Source: Pseudoxanthomonas sp. CF125 (GTDB lineage: Bacteria; Pseudomonadota; Gammaproteobacteria; Xanthomonadales; Xanthomonadaceae). From it: DNA of 64,000 nt. The notes below the pieces were generated by a model that saw nothing but the letters and a program-made list of their open reading frames with translations, was not told where the DNA came from and did no database searches. This document shows, one piece after another, positions 9,406 to 17,994 of this stretch (its first letter is position 1; each line of letters opens with the position of its first letter). The translations under genes and the position numbers were made by a program. The stretch covers positions 537,048 through 601,047 of the forward strand of contig NZ_FNLD01000001.1 of the NCBI RefSeq assembly GCF_900104085.1, given 5' to 3'.

Positions 9406-9909
9406 ATGAAGGGCAAGTGGACGGTCATGCTGTGCGCGCTATTGGCCGCACCGCATGTATATGCGTGCGGGATGACCAACAGGCTGACGCCGTTCGCGTT
9501 GGACGCGGGCAATGGGTCTGCCGAAACGGTCGATGGCGAGATTCCTGCGCCCGTGGTGGCGGTAAAGGAAATAGTTCGCGGCATCGGGCCCAAGCATGCG
9601 TCCTGCGACGACACAGGCTTGCTTTCGGTGACGCTGGAATGGCCTCGCGGGAAGCACAAGCTGCGCGACATGGGGTTCGAGTTCAAAGTGGTTTCGGACA
9701 AGCCGCCCTATGCGATCTTTCCGGAGGGGCCGATACAGGCCCCAGTCGAGGGACGCAACAGCGATTTCCTGTTCATGTGGCAGGAAGGCGCGCCGGCCCA
9801 GCAGAAAACCATCGACCTGCAGGTCGACGTGCGGGCGGTCACCCGCGACAACCGCCGCGGTCCGGCGACCCGGATCGTGGTGCGGGCGGCTCCTGGGGGC
9901 TCAAGCTAA
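9406..9909 (+). CDS. Hypothetical secreted protein
   Basis: A 167-residue protein of unrecognised family. It begins with an export signal (MKGKWTVMLCALLAAPHVYAC). Cleavage by signal peptidase I after VYA is plausible; VYAC is a poor lipobox, so lipidation is uncertain. The mature part is beta-rich in appearance, with KHASCDDTGLLSVTLEW and VDVRAVTRDNRRGPATRIVV, and only two cysteines remain after the signal. GGAGGGG lies about 7 nt before the ATG and decides this start. A REP pair follows the stop. No function can be assigned. Confidence 0.75.
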   Translation: MKGKWTVMLCALLAAPHVYACGMTNRLTPFALDAGNGSAETVDGEIPAPVVAVKEIVRGIGPKHASCDDTGLLSVTLEWPRGKHKLRDMGFEFKVVSDKPPYAIFPEGPIQAPVEGRNSDFLFMWQEGAPAQQKTIDLQVDVRAVTRDNRRGPATRIVVRAAPGGSS

Positions 9910-9920
9910 GGCCAAGAAAT

Positions 9921-9992
9921 GTAGGTCGGGGCTACGCCCCGACATACGGAAACCGGAACCATCCGTGCGTCGGGGGCGTAGCCCCGACCTAC
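9921..9992. repeat. REP pair, GTAGGTCGGGGCTACGCCCCGAC family
   Basis: Two inverted copies of a GTAG-headed hairpin (GTAGGTCGGGGCTACGCCCC and its reverse complement ending in CCTAC) are separated by about 25 nt. They fill the gap between the secreted-protein gene and the 5'-nucleotidase. A single unit of the same family is at 22489-22513. Confidence 0.85.
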
Positions 9993-10021
9993 GGATCTCG
10001 TTGCATGCGACCGGGGTGCGG

Positions 10022-10027
10022 GATAAT
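10022..10027 (+). promoter_or_regulatory. Candidate -10 element of a leaderless promoter
   Basis: GATAAT ends 5 nt before the 5'-nucleotidase start codon, and a TTGCAT at 10001-10006 could be a -35 box at a short 15-bp spacing. No Shine-Dalgarno sequence is present. Confidence 0.35.
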
Positions 10028-10032
10028 GGCGC

Positions 10033-10941
10033 ATGTCTTCCGATAACACTCCCCGCCTGCTGACGGTCGCGGTCACCTCCCGCGCGCTCTTCGACCTTGA
10101 AGAAAGCCACGCTCTTTTCGAAAGCGAAGGGGTCGAGGCCTATAGCGATTTCCAGCGCACGCACGAGGACGACGTGCTGGCGCCCGGCATGGCTTACTCG
10201 GTGGTGCGGAAGTTGCTGGCGCTCAACGAGGGCGCGCCTGCCGATACGCCCAGGGTCGAGGTGATCCTGCTTTCGCGCAACTCCGCCGATACCGGGCTGC
10301 GCATCTTCAATTCCATCCAGCACCACAAACTGGGTATCGTCCGCGCCACTTTCACCTCGGGCGAGCCTACCTGGCCGTACGCCAAGCCGTTCGGCGCCGA
10401 CCTGTTCCTCTCCGCCAATCCGGAGTCCGTGCGGCGTTCGCTGGAACACGGCATCGCCGCAGCGACCATCCTGCCGGCCAAGGCCCTGCAGCAACGTTCC
10501 GATCAACTGCGCATCGCCTTCGACGGCGACGCGGTGATCTTCGGCGACGAAAGCGAACGCGTATCGCGGGAGCAGGGCGTGGAAGCTTTCGGCCGGCACG
10601 AGCGCGACCGCGCCAAGGAACCTCTGTCGGGCGGCCCGTTCAAAAGCTTCCTATCCGCATTGCACGACCTGCAGGCTGCTTTCCCGCCCGGCAAGGACGC
10701 GCCGATCCGCACAGCACTGGTCACCGCGCGCTCGGCCCCGGCGCACGAGCGCGTGATCCGCACCTTGCGCGAGTGGGGTGTACGCCTGGACGAAGCGCTA
10801 TTCCTTGGTGGCAGGCACAAAGGTCCGTTTCTGGAAGCTTTCGGCGCCGACATCTTCTTCGACGATTCGCAGCACAACATCGACAGCGCACGTCTGCATG
10901 TGGCCACCGGCCATGTGCCGCACGGCGTGGCGAATCCTTGA
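10033..10941 (+). CDS. Cytosolic 5'-nucleotidase (PF06189-type)
   Basis: A 302-residue protein of the bacterial group related to eukaryotic cytosolic 5'-nucleotidase I, expected to dephosphorylate nucleoside monophosphates. Features fitting this family are the N-terminal VAVTSRALFDLEESH, the central nucleotide-phosphatase segment LRIAFDGDAVIFGDESERV, with the DGD acidic motif of HAD-type enzymes, and the C-terminal FFDDSQHNID with the second acidic pair. The product has no export signal. The gene is monocistronic in appearance, bounded by REP pairs on both sides. The family assignment is by recalled motif resemblance; the substrate is not known. Confidence 0.85.
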   Translation: MSSDNTPRLLTVAVTSRALFDLEESHALFESEGVEAYSDFQRTHEDDVLAPGMAYSVVRKLLALNEGAPADTPRVEVILLSRNSADTGLRIFNSIQHHKLGIVRATFTSGEPTWPYAKPFGADLFLSANPESVRRSLEHGIAAATILPAKALQQRSDQLRIAFDGDAVIFGDESERVSREQGVEAFGRHERDRAKEPLSGGPFKSFLSALHDLQAAFPPGKDAPIRTALVTARSAPAHERVIRTLREWGVRLDEALFLGGRHKGPFLEAFGADIFFDDSQHNIDSARLHVATGHVPHGVANP

Positions 10942-10949
10942 CCCTTGTT

Positions 10950-11042
10950 GTAGGAGCTGCGTAAGCTGCGACTATGAAAATTCCGTGTCAATGCGAATCC
11001 CGGAGATTGCGTGTTTACGGTCGCAGCTTACGCAGCTCCTAC
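10950..11042. repeat. REP pair, GTAGGAGCTGCGTAAGCTGCGAC family
   Basis: Inverted copies of GTAGGAGCTGCGTAAGCTGC are separated by about 45 nt between two convergent genes. The right-hand copy overlaps the end of the minus-strand gene: the TAG of its GTAG head is that gene's stop codon. Confidence 0.85.
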
Positions 11043-11575
11043 AACGGCAGGCGGATGTCGGCCAGCTTCCAGGTCAGTCCTTTGCGCTTGAACACGAAGA
11101 CCACCGGGTCGCCGTCCTCGTCCTGCACCGTGGCGGTGAAGCGCGACAGCGACTCGTATTTATGCGTTGCCGTTTTCAGGGGATCGGCGGGCACGGGTTT
11201 GCCGTAGGTGTCGCCATCCACGGTTTCCCCGATGGACTTTTTCCACATGCTGCGGCCCTGCAGCAGGGCGCCGATACCCAGCGGCGTCACCATGGTGTCC
11301 ACGCCGGTGCCCATTACATTGCTGGCGATCGACAACGCAACGGCGCCAAAGATATTGGAACCCAGGTCGCTGCCGGCACGTCGCGCCAGCGCGTCTTCCA
11401 TCTGCGCCTTGATGCTGACGCGCAACGCGGGGAAGTCGACGTGCCGCTCCAGCTTTCCGGTGTCCTGTTCGGCCAATGCCGTGCGAATGCCGTTGATGGC
11501 AAGGTAAGGCCCGGCGGCGACATAGCCACCCAAGGCGATCAGCACGGCCACAACCAGGGCGATCCACTTCTTCAT
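11039..11575 (-). CDS. DUF2939-type membrane-anchored protein
   Basis: A 178-residue protein with one N-terminal hydrophobic helix (WIALVVAVLIALGGYVAAGPYLAI) and a periplasmic domain. The order, with an ALAEQDTGKLERHVDFPALR stretch, matches the DUF2939 family as I remember it. Function is unknown. The start is the ATG 2 nt after the stop of the DUF2461 gene, so the two are co-transcribed. The stop codon TAG belongs to the head of the adjacent REP element, so the C-terminus (RLPL) is set by the repeat. Confidence 0.8.
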   Translation of the reverse strand: MKKWIALVVAVLIALGGYVAAGPYLAINGIRTALAEQDTGKLERHVDFPALRVSIKAQMEDALARRAGSDLGSNIFGAVALSIASNVMGTGVDTMVTPLGIGALLQGRSMWKKSIGETVDGDTYGKPVPADPLKTATHKYESLSRFTATVQDEDGDPVVFVFKRKGLTWKLADIRLPL

Positions 11576-11577
11576 GC

Positions 11578-12264
11578 TCAGAACTCCAGATCCAGGGCCG
11601 CGCACAGATAGTCCACGAACGGCGCCAGGGCGGCAAGGTCCGTCGCCAGCGTCTGCCGCAGTTTGGGCCCGGTCATGGTTTCGTTGTCCAGCGAGCGCCA
11701 GAACACGAAGTTCTTGTGTTTCAGGTCCTCGATGAATTCGAAATCGGCCGGGAATCCGCGCGGCGGCCGGGTCAGCATTTCGCTTTCTTCGAATTCGAAG
11801 CGTTTGCGGAATTTGGGCGCATGCGCGGCCGCCTTCCAGCTTCCCGGATTGTCGTGGATGAACTGGCGGATGCGGCGCTGGGTGTCGGGCTCCGGGTGCC
11901 ATAGGCCCGCTCCGACGAAGCACTCTCCGGGCTGCAGGTGCACGTAGAAAGAAGGCGCAGGCACCTGCTTGCGCCGTTCGTGGTACAGGCGTGCGCCTTG
12001 CCAGGATTTGTAGGGGGACTTGTCGTTGGAGAAACGCGCATCGCGATAGATGCGGAACAGCGAACCGCCCACGGTCTTGGGGTCGGAGCGGAAATGCGGG
12101 CTGACCTGGGCCAGGTCCGGCTGCAGATCGACCAACAGGCGCAGGAACGGCTGGCGGACGTGGTCTTCGTACTTCTGTTTGTTGGCGGCAAACCAGGCCT
12201 TGTCGTTGTGCTTAGCCAGGGCGCGCAGGAACTTGAAGCTGGCATCGGAGAAATAAGTGGTCAT
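11578..12264 (-). CDS. DUF2461 family protein
   Basis: A 228-residue soluble protein of the DUF2461/TIGR02453 family, whose function is unknown. Characteristic stretches are LAKHNDKAWFAANKQKYE near residue 15, LFRIYRDARFSNDKSPYK near residue 75, and FYVHLQPGECFVGAGLWHP near residue 105. The ATG at 12264 fits the family N-terminus (MTTYFSDASFKFL). Reading further upstream would run into a REP element. No clear Shine-Dalgarno sequence is seen. The gene heads a two-gene unit with the DUF2939 gene. Confidence 0.85.
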   Translation of the reverse strand: MTTYFSDASFKFLRALAKHNDKAWFAANKQKYEDHVRQPFLRLLVDLQPDLAQVSPHFRSDPKTVGGSLFRIYRDARFSNDKSPYKSWQGARLYHERRKQVPAPSFYVHLQPGECFVGAGLWHPEPDTQRRIRQFIHDNPGSWKAAAHAPKFRKRFEFEESEMLTRPPRGFPADFEFIEDLKHKNFVFWRSLDNETMTGPKLRQTLATDLAALAPFVDYLCAALDLEF

Positions 12265-12296
12265 AGAAAGGCCATAAACGGGTTGCATGTAATCGC

Positions 12297-12365
12297 GTAG
12301 GAGCGATGTAAGTCGCGAAGGACAATCTTCCATAGGAAATCCTTCGCAACTTGCGTCGCTCCTAC
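12297..12365. repeat. REP pair, GTAGGAGCGAYGTAAGTCGCGA family
   Basis: Inverted GTAG-headed copies (GTAGGAGCGATGTAAGTCGC and GCAACTTGCGTCGCTCCTAC) lie between sbcB and the DUF2461 gene. The right copy overlaps sbcB, and the TAG of its head is the sbcB stop codon. The same family is at 16668-16746. Confidence 0.85.
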
Positions 12366-13804
12366 GATAGCTGGTGTTCCAGTTCGCCGCCCCATGCCGT
12401 TAGCTGGTCCAGCAGGATCTGCTTGGCGCCGTCTGCCGCATACTGCAGACGCAGGGTATCGATCTCCTGGTAATAGGATTCGAACGTTACTTCCGACATT
12501 CCACTGTCCACGCATAGCCGTTGTCGGCGGTAATGGTTCCAGCGCTCCTGTTCGGGTTGCGTCAAGGTGCCGGGCCAATTCCGCGCACGGTAACGGAACA
12601 GCAGTTCCGGCAGGCGCGGATCGCTGAAGCCGAATTCGCGCTTGTCCAGGTGTTCTGGTGGCGTGGCGCGCACTTCGGCCATCCTGCGTTTGTCGCCATC
12701 GGCGATGAAGCCGTCGTAGAGAGCGGCATCGGCATCTGGCTTGTCGTGAGCGCGCTCGCTGCCGAAAACCTGCCGCATCTTCTCGGCGAGTTGCGCCGCG
12801 AAAGGACGCAGTCGGTCGGCCACGGCTTCCGCGGCAAGCCTGTCGATACGCAGGCGGGCGAAATCTTCCTCGCGCAGGTGCGACCATGCGACCAGTGCGG
12901 GCGAACGGTTCAGGTGCACTTCCTTCAGCGGAACGCGCATCTCGCCAGGCGGAAGGTCCGCTGCGGGCGTGTACAACCGGTCCGCTATATCTGCTGCATC
13001 CAGCTGCAATAAGGCTTCCGGATCGCCATCGAGATCGAACACGATGATGCGGTTATCGAATCGCGGATGGCGGGCCAGCGGCAGCACGGGAGCCGCGCAC
13101 ATTCGGCTTGCGGGGTAGCGTTGGGAGATATGCAGAGCCGGGCTCAGCGCCACGGTATCCAGCAACGTGGCGGCGAAACGCTTGTCGCGAAGTTTCAACG
13201 CGTAGTCCCACAGGCGCGGCTGGGCATCGCGGAATTTACGCGCCATGCCTATCGTGGCGTTTACGTCGGACAAAGCCTCATGGGCATCGCCCTCGCGAAC
13301 GCCATTGGCCGCCGCCAGGTGCTCCAGCTTGAACGAGGTGGCTCCATCCTCGCGTTCGGGCCAGACGATTCCCTCGGGACGCAGCGCATGCGCGAGCCGC
13401 ATCATGTCCAGCATGTCCCAACGGCTATTTCCGCCGCGCCATTCGCGTTCGTACGGGTCGTAGAAATTTCGGAACAACCCGTAACGCACGAACTCGTCGT
13501 CGAAGCGCAACGAGTTCCAGCCCAGCGTACAGGTCTCCGGCCGCGACATTTCCTCGGCGATGCGGGCGAAGGCTTCCGCTTCGTCCACGCCTTCGCGCAA
13601 TGCATGCTGAGGGGAGATGCCGGTGATCAGAGTGGCGGTGGGCGAGGGCAGCAGGTCGTCGGCGGGTTTGACGAAAAAGCTGATCGGCTCTTCGACGACA
13701 TTGAGATCGCTGTCGGTGCGCACCGCGGCGAACTGCGCGATGCGGGTGCGGCGCGGATCGCGGCCGAAGGTTTCCAGGTCGTAGAACAGAAAACTCGCGG
13801 CCAT
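12362..13804 (-). CDS. sbcB: Exodeoxyribonuclease I
   Basis: A 3'-to-5' single-strand DNA exonuclease used in mismatch repair and recombination (480 aa; E. coli 475). The DEDDh exonuclease domain starts at once: FLFYDLETFGRDPRRTRIAQF carries the first Asp-x-Glu pair near residues 9-11. GWNSLRFDDEFVRYGLFR and HEALSDVNATIGMARK carry the remaining acidic residues and His near 180. The SH3-like and C-terminal domains complete the length. The ATG overlaps the kmo stop by 1 nt (TGATG), so translation is coupled to kynurenine catabolism, an odd pairing. The stop TAG is supplied by the REP head. Confidence 0.95.
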   Translation of the reverse strand: MAASFLFYDLETFGRDPRRTRIAQFAAVRTDSDLNVVEEPISFFVKPADDLLPSPTATLITGISPQHALREGVDEAEAFARIAEEMSRPETCTLGWNSLRFDDEFVRYGLFRNFYDPYEREWRGGNSRWDMLDMMRLAHALRPEGIVWPEREDGATSFKLEHLAAANGVREGDAHEALSDVNATIGMARKFRDAQPRLWDYALKLRDKRFAATLLDTVALSPALHISQRYPASRMCAAPVLPLARHPRFDNRIIVFDLDGDPEALLQLDAADIADRLYTPAADLPPGEMRVPLKEVHLNRSPALVAWSHLREEDFARLRIDRLAAEAVADRLRPFAAQLAEKMRQVFGSERAHDKPDADAALYDGFIADGDKRRMAEVRATPPEHLDKREFGFSDPRLPELLFRYRARNWPGTLTQPEQERWNHYRRQRLCVDSGMSEVTFESYYQEIDTLRLQYAADGAKQILLDQLTAWGGELEHQLS

Positions 13805-15171
13805 CAGGCGGCATCCACCAGTACGTCCAGGCGCGCCGTTACCTCGGCATCCACGGCTTTCCAATCGATCGCATCCAGCGAATCCAGCCCGCGCGTGGCG
13901 GTGGTGAGGATCTCGCGCTGTATTTCGCTGCGGTGCAGTGCGGTTGCGTACGGAATCAACATGAAAGTGACCATGGTGTAATGCGGCACGAAGCGCCCGG
14001 GGTGACGCTCCTGCAACACGCGTTCCAGTTCCCGCTGCAGCAGGAAATCAGGGTCGTCCACGCGGTCCCGCATCTCCAGATAGTTCTCGAGCGCCATCTG
14101 CTGGATGGCCGAGGCGTTGGGTTTGCGTTCGGCCTCGAAAGCAGCGAAGGCATCGGCAAGGTCCGCATGCTGCTCCAGTTTGCGCGCCAATACCACGCAA
14201 TCCTCGAAAGCGCAGTTCATGCCCTGGCCGTGGAAGGGCACCATGGCGTGTGCGGCATCGCCGAGCAGCACCGCGCGGCTGTCGATATGCCAGCGGTCCA
14301 GGTACAGCGTGGCCAGCAGGCCGGGCGGATTGCGCTCCCAGTCCTGCTCCAGTCGTGGGATCAACGGTACGGCGTCGGCGAAATCGCGCTCGAACAACGC
14401 CCTGGCTTCGGCCCCGGTGCGCAGCGTCGCGAAACTGGGGTCGCCCTGGTTGGGCAGGAACAAGGTGACGGTGAAGGTCTTCTCGTCGTTGGGCAGGGCG
14501 ATGCACATATAGTGGCCGCGCGGCCAGATATGCAGCGCATTGGGTTCGATCTTGAACCCGCCGTTCGCATCCGGCGGGATTTCGAGCTCCTTGTAGGAAT
14601 GATCCAGAAACTCCGTGTTCTCGCCCAGATCGGACTGCTTCATCATCGCAGCGCGCAGCGATGAGCCTGCACCATCGGCGCCCACCAATGCCTCGAACTC
14701 CGTCTCGCTTTCCGAACCATCGCGCTCATCGACGAAGCGTGCCGAGCGCGCATTGAAATCGACGCTTTCGAGCTTGCGGTCGAAATGCAGGCGCGCCCCG
14801 GCCTGTTCGGCAAGATCGAGCAGGACGATATTGAGGTCGCCGCGATGGATAGACCAGATCACCTCCGAATCGTCGCGTCCATAGCGCTGCAATTGTTGGC
14901 GGCCATCCAGGAAGTGCACCATGCGGCCGCGCATCATCACCGCTTGCTTCATCACTTCGTCGTCGGCGTCGGCCTGGCGCAGCGCATTGCGCCCGCGTTC
15001 GGCCAGGGCCAGATTGATGGAGCGGCCACCCTGGTAGCCTTTCACGCGCGGATCGCCGCGCTTCTCGTAGACATCCACCTGCCAGCCGCGGCGCGCCAGA
15101 AGAATGGCCAGCAATGCGCCAGCAAGACCCGCGCCGATGAGGGTGATGGATCTGGCAGTCGTATCAGTCAA
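13804..15171 (-). CDS. kmo: Kynurenine 3-monooxygenase
   Basis: FAD- and NADPH-dependent hydroxylase that converts L-kynurenine to 3-hydroxykynurenine. The N-terminal FAD fold is clear (SITLIGAGLAGALLAILLARRGWQVDVYEKR), with the Rossmann glycines near residue 12. A second FAD motif, RAVLLGDAAHAMVPFHGQGMN, occurs near residue 300. I favour the TTG at 15171 (455 aa), which has AAGGTGG 5 nt upstream; a GTG at 15180 would add three residues. Reading further upstream only translates the adjacent REP element. It is the last pathway gene before sbcB, and lies 192 nt downstream of kynU with a REP pair between. Confidence 0.93.
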   Translation of the reverse strand: MTDTTARSITLIGAGLAGALLAILLARRGWQVDVYEKRGDPRVKGYQGGRSINLALAERGRNALRQADADDEVMKQAVMMRGRMVHFLDGRQQLQRYGRDDSEVIWSIHRGDLNIVLLDLAEQAGARLHFDRKLESVDFNARSARFVDERDGSESETEFEALVGADGAGSSLRAAMMKQSDLGENTEFLDHSYKELEIPPDANGGFKIEPNALHIWPRGHYMCIALPNDEKTFTVTLFLPNQGDPSFATLRTGAEARALFERDFADAVPLIPRLEQDWERNPPGLLATLYLDRWHIDSRAVLLGDAAHAMVPFHGQGMNCAFEDCVVLARKLEQHADLADAFAAFEAERKPNASAIQQMALENYLEMRDRVDDPDFLLQRELERVLQERHPGRFVPHYTMVTFMLIPYATALHRSEIQREILTTATRGLDSLDAIDWKAVDAEVTARLDVLVDAA

Positions 15172-15208
15172 TGCATCCACCTTTTGGTCATTCGCGAATT
15201 TTCTACCC

Positions 15209-15348
15209 GTCATTCCCGCGAAGACGGGAACCCAGCGACTTCGGCTCTTCAGCGGCCGCCGCTTTTTGACGACTCGGGCGCTAGATGGATTCTCTACCGG
15301 GCGTAGAAGAAGCCAAGTCGCTGGGTTCCCGCCTTCGCGGGAATGACG
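15209..15348. repeat. REP pair, CGTCATTCCCGCGAAGACGGGAA family
   Basis: The left unit CGTCATTCCCGCGAAGACGG continues to the AACCCAGCGACTT tail. Its inverted partner ends in CTTCGCGGGAATGACG at 15348, about 50 nt away. This is the widespread GTCATTCCCGCG type of repeat known from Xanthomonas and Pseudomonas relatives. It fills the kynU-kmo gap. Confidence 0.85.
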
Positions 15349-15363
15349 ATCCAACAGTACTTT

Positions 15364-16638
15364 TCAAACGCCTCTCCATGACTCCACTTCTTCCACGAAC
15401 CGGTAAACATCCATGAACTTGTTGTAGAGCGGGGCGGGCGAGATGCGGATCACGTCCGGTTCCCGCCAGTCGCCGATGGTGCCGACGGAAGAGAGGTATT
15501 CGAACAGCTCGCGTCCACGTTCGCGCCCACCGGCGACGCGCAGCGAAAGCTGGCTGCCGCGACGGGCCGGGTCGGAAGGAGTGACGATCTCCAAGGTCTC
15601 CGGAACACGGGCACGAATCAGCGCCTCAAGGAAGCCGGTGATCTTTTCCGACTTCGTGCGGATCGCCGTCATGCCGCCGGCCTTGTCGAACACTTCCAGC
15701 GAAGCCAGCAACGGCGCCAATGCAAGGATGGGCGGATTGCTGAGCTGCCAGCCGTCGGCTCCGGGGGTCGGCACGAACTGCGGGCCCATCTGGAAACGCG
15801 TTTCCTTTTCATGGCCCCACCAGCCGGCGAAGCGGGGGCGGTCGGTGCGCGCATGGCGCTCGTGCACGAAACAGCCGGCCACCGCTCCCGGCCCTGCGTT
15901 CATGTATTTGTAGTGGCACCACACCGCGAAATCGGCCTGGCTGTCGTGCAGATCCACCGGCACGTTGCCGACGGCATGGGCCAGATCGAAACCCGCCACC
16001 GCGCCTTGCGCATGGGCGAGGCGCGCTATCTTCTTGAGTTCGAAAGCCTGTCCGGTGCGGTACTGGATGCCCGGCCACAACACCAACGCAGTGCGCGCCC
16101 CGTGTTCGCCTATCGCGCTTTCTATGGCCTCCATCGACAAGGTGCCGTCGGCCTGGTCGGGCTCGACTTCTATCAGGTGGGTTGCCGGATCGAAACCGTG
16201 AAAACGGATCTGCGATTCGACCGCATGCCGATCGGAAGGAAAGGCTCCCGCTTCGATGATGATGGCGGCCCGCTCGCTGGTCGGTCGGTAGAAGCTGACC
16301 ATCATCAGGTGCAGGTTGGCGGTCAGCGAATTCATCGCCACCACTTCCGAAGGTTGGGCGCCGACCACGCGTGCCAGCGGTTCGCGTACCTGTTCGTGAT
16401 AGGTCATCCACTGCGCCTGACCGGTGAAATGGCCCTCGACCGCCTCATGGCTCCATTTGTCCAGCACTTGCAGCACGTGCGCGCGCGCGCCGCGCGGCTG
16501 CAGGCCCAGAGAGTTGCCGCAGAAATAGATCTGCTCGTTGTGCTTGTGCTTGGGAATCAGGAATTCGCTGCGCAGCGGGCGCAGAGGATCGGCGGCGTCC
16601 AGCGCCATGGCGTGGGTACGTGAAAGCGAGTCGGTCAT
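15364..16638 (-). CDS. kynU: Kynureninase
   Basis: PLP enzyme that cleaves 3-hydroxykynurenine to 3-hydroxyanthranilate and alanine (424 aa). The PLP lysine is expected in WCHYKYMNAGPGAVAGCF near residue 244. IYFCGNSLGLQPRG near residue 40 and VMDDLS-like cofactor-binding stretches fit the family. The ATG at 16638 has AAAGG 5 nt upstream. It lies between kmo and the decarboxylase gene, separated from each by REP pairs. Confidence 0.95.
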   Translation of the reverse strand: MTDSLSRTHAMALDAADPLRPLRSEFLIPKHKHNEQIYFCGNSLGLQPRGARAHVLQVLDKWSHEAVEGHFTGQAQWMTYHEQVREPLARVVGAQPSEVVAMNSLTANLHLMMVSFYRPTSERAAIIIEAGAFPSDRHAVESQIRFHGFDPATHLIEVEPDQADGTLSMEAIESAIGEHGARTALVLWPGIQYRTGQAFELKKIARLAHAQGAVAGFDLAHAVGNVPVDLHDSQADFAVWCHYKYMNAGPGAVAGCFVHERHARTDRPRFAGWWGHEKETRFQMGPQFVPTPGADGWQLSNPPILALAPLLASLEVFDKAGGMTAIRTKSEKITGFLEALIRARVPETLEIVTPSDPARRGSQLSLRVAGGRERGRELFEYLSSVGTIGDWREPDVIRISPAPLYNKFMDVYRFVEEVESWRGV

Positions 16639-16667
16639 AAGCCTTTCAATGAAAAGAATGAGGCGCC

Positions 16668-16746
16668 GTAGGAGCGCCATAGGAGCGACGTAAGTCGCGA
16701 TCAGGTTTCACCAGCAAAAATCCATCGCGACTTACGTCGCTCCTAC
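16668..16746. repeat. REP pair with a partly duplicated head
   Basis: Inverted copies of the GTAGGAGCGACGTAAGTCGCGA family, as at 12297. The left copy has an extra, broken head (GTAGGAGCGCC followed by ATAGGAGCGACG), which suggests a nested or slipped insertion. It lies between kynU and the decarboxylase gene. Confidence 0.85.
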
Positions 16747-16758
16747 GGGGGGATAGGG

Positions 16759-17769
16759 TCATTGGAATCTCGAGGCCGACAGGCCCAACCATTCCAGCGC
16801 GGTGCCGTGGTACAGACGCGCCTGGCCGGCCGGGTCCAGATTCAGCGCGGCAATTCCTGCGCCCGGTTCCTGCTCGCCTAACGGAAATGGATAGTCGGTG
16901 CCCAGCATCACACGGTCGGTGCCTACCGTGTCCAGCAGGTATTGCAAGGCGCGGGGATCGGCCACCCAGGAATCGAAGTAGAGCTGTTTGATGTAATCGC
17001 GCGGATTGCCGGGGTTGTCGGTGGCCACCAGATCCGGGCGCATGTTGAAGCCGTGCTCGATGCGGCCGATGGTGTAGGGGAAACTGCCGCCGCCATGGGC
17101 CAGGCAGATCTTCAGTTTCGGCAGCCGCTCCAGCACCCCGCCGAAGATCAGGCAGCAGGCCGCGCGCGATTGTTCGGCCGGCATGCCGACCAGCCAGGGC
17201 AGCCAGTATTTGGGCATGGTTTCGGCGCCCATCATGTCCCACGGGTGCACCAGCACCGCCGCTTCCAGCTCCGCCGCGGCCTGGAAGAATTCGAAAAGCT
17301 CGGGCGCATCCAGATTTAGTTCGCCGATATGGCTGCCGATCTGCACGCCCTGCAGCCCCAACTGGTCCATGCAGCGCTCCAGCTCCTGCACCGCCAGCCG
17401 CGGAGACTGCATGGGTACCGTGCCGATGCCGGCGTAGTGGCGGGGATACTGCCGGCATGCCTCGGCCGTGTGGTCGTTGAGCGCCTGATGCAGTTCCAAC
17501 GCCTGGTTGGGCTTGGCCCAGTAGCTGAACATGACCGGCACGGTGCTGAGCACCTGCACCTGCACGCCGAACCGGGCGTAGTCGTCGATACGCACCTGCG
17601 GGTCCCAGGTCTTTGGCCAGATTTCGCGGAAGAACTTCCCGTCCTTATAGATGCGTGCGCGCCCGTCATCGCCATGGTGTATCACGGGAAAGCGCTCGTC
17701 GTTGTACTTCTTGGCCAGGTCCGGCCAGGTGTGCGGCAGGTAGTGGGCGTGGGTGTCGATCTTGAGCAT
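16759..17769 (-). CDS. 2-amino-3-carboxymuconate-6-semialdehyde decarboxylase
   Basis: Zinc amidohydrolase-fold decarboxylase (ACMSD, 336 aa) that removes CO2 from the ring-opened product of 3-hydroxyanthranilate and steers it away from quinolinate. The metal-binding HAH is at residues 7-9 (IDTHAHYLP). Further ligands are probable in VLVHPWDMMG (His near 175) and LAHGGGSFPYTIGR (His near 228), and near GTDYPFPLGE (Asp near 295). The Arg and Trp-rich segment typical of ACMSD (REIWPKTWDPQVRIDDYARF) is present. It is part of the minus-strand kynurenine cluster. Confidence 0.93.
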   Translation of the reverse strand: MLKIDTHAHYLPHTWPDLAKKYNDERFPVIHHGDDGRARIYKDGKFFREIWPKTWDPQVRIDDYARFGVQVQVLSTVPVMFSYWAKPNQALELHQALNDHTAEACRQYPRHYAGIGTVPMQSPRLAVQELERCMDQLGLQGVQIGSHIGELNLDAPELFEFFQAAAELEAAVLVHPWDMMGAETMPKYWLPWLVGMPAEQSRAACCLIFGGVLERLPKLKICLAHGGGSFPYTIGRIEHGFNMRPDLVATDNPGNPRDYIKQLYFDSWVADPRALQYLLDTVGTDRVMLGTDYPFPLGEQEPGAGIAALNLDPAGQARLYHGTALEWLGLSASRFQ

Positions 17770-17994
17770 GGCCCAGTTTAGCCGGGCGGGGCGGGGCTTG
17801 CCTGGCTTGGTCGCCGAAGACGGCCAATCGAGCAGAATTCTTACGTCAGGGTCAGGTTTGCAGGGCGGGCATTGCCCGTCGCAGACCTGCCGCCGACTCT
17901 GGTGTCATCCAATATCGGACTGCTGGGCAAACTGTGGCCGGAGTACAGACTTTGTTTCCATTTCAGATAGGCGGCTGGGCGGCGCGGGCTTTCT

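Noticed and set aside
12265-12333. Upstream extension of the DUF2461 gene
   Set aside because: The added residues come from the REP element; the family N-terminus fits the ATG at 12264.
15172-15354. Upstream extension of kmo to a start at 15354
   Set aside because: The extra codons are translated REP sequence (HSREGGNPATW); the Rossmann motif begins just after the TTG/GTG start at 15171/15180.
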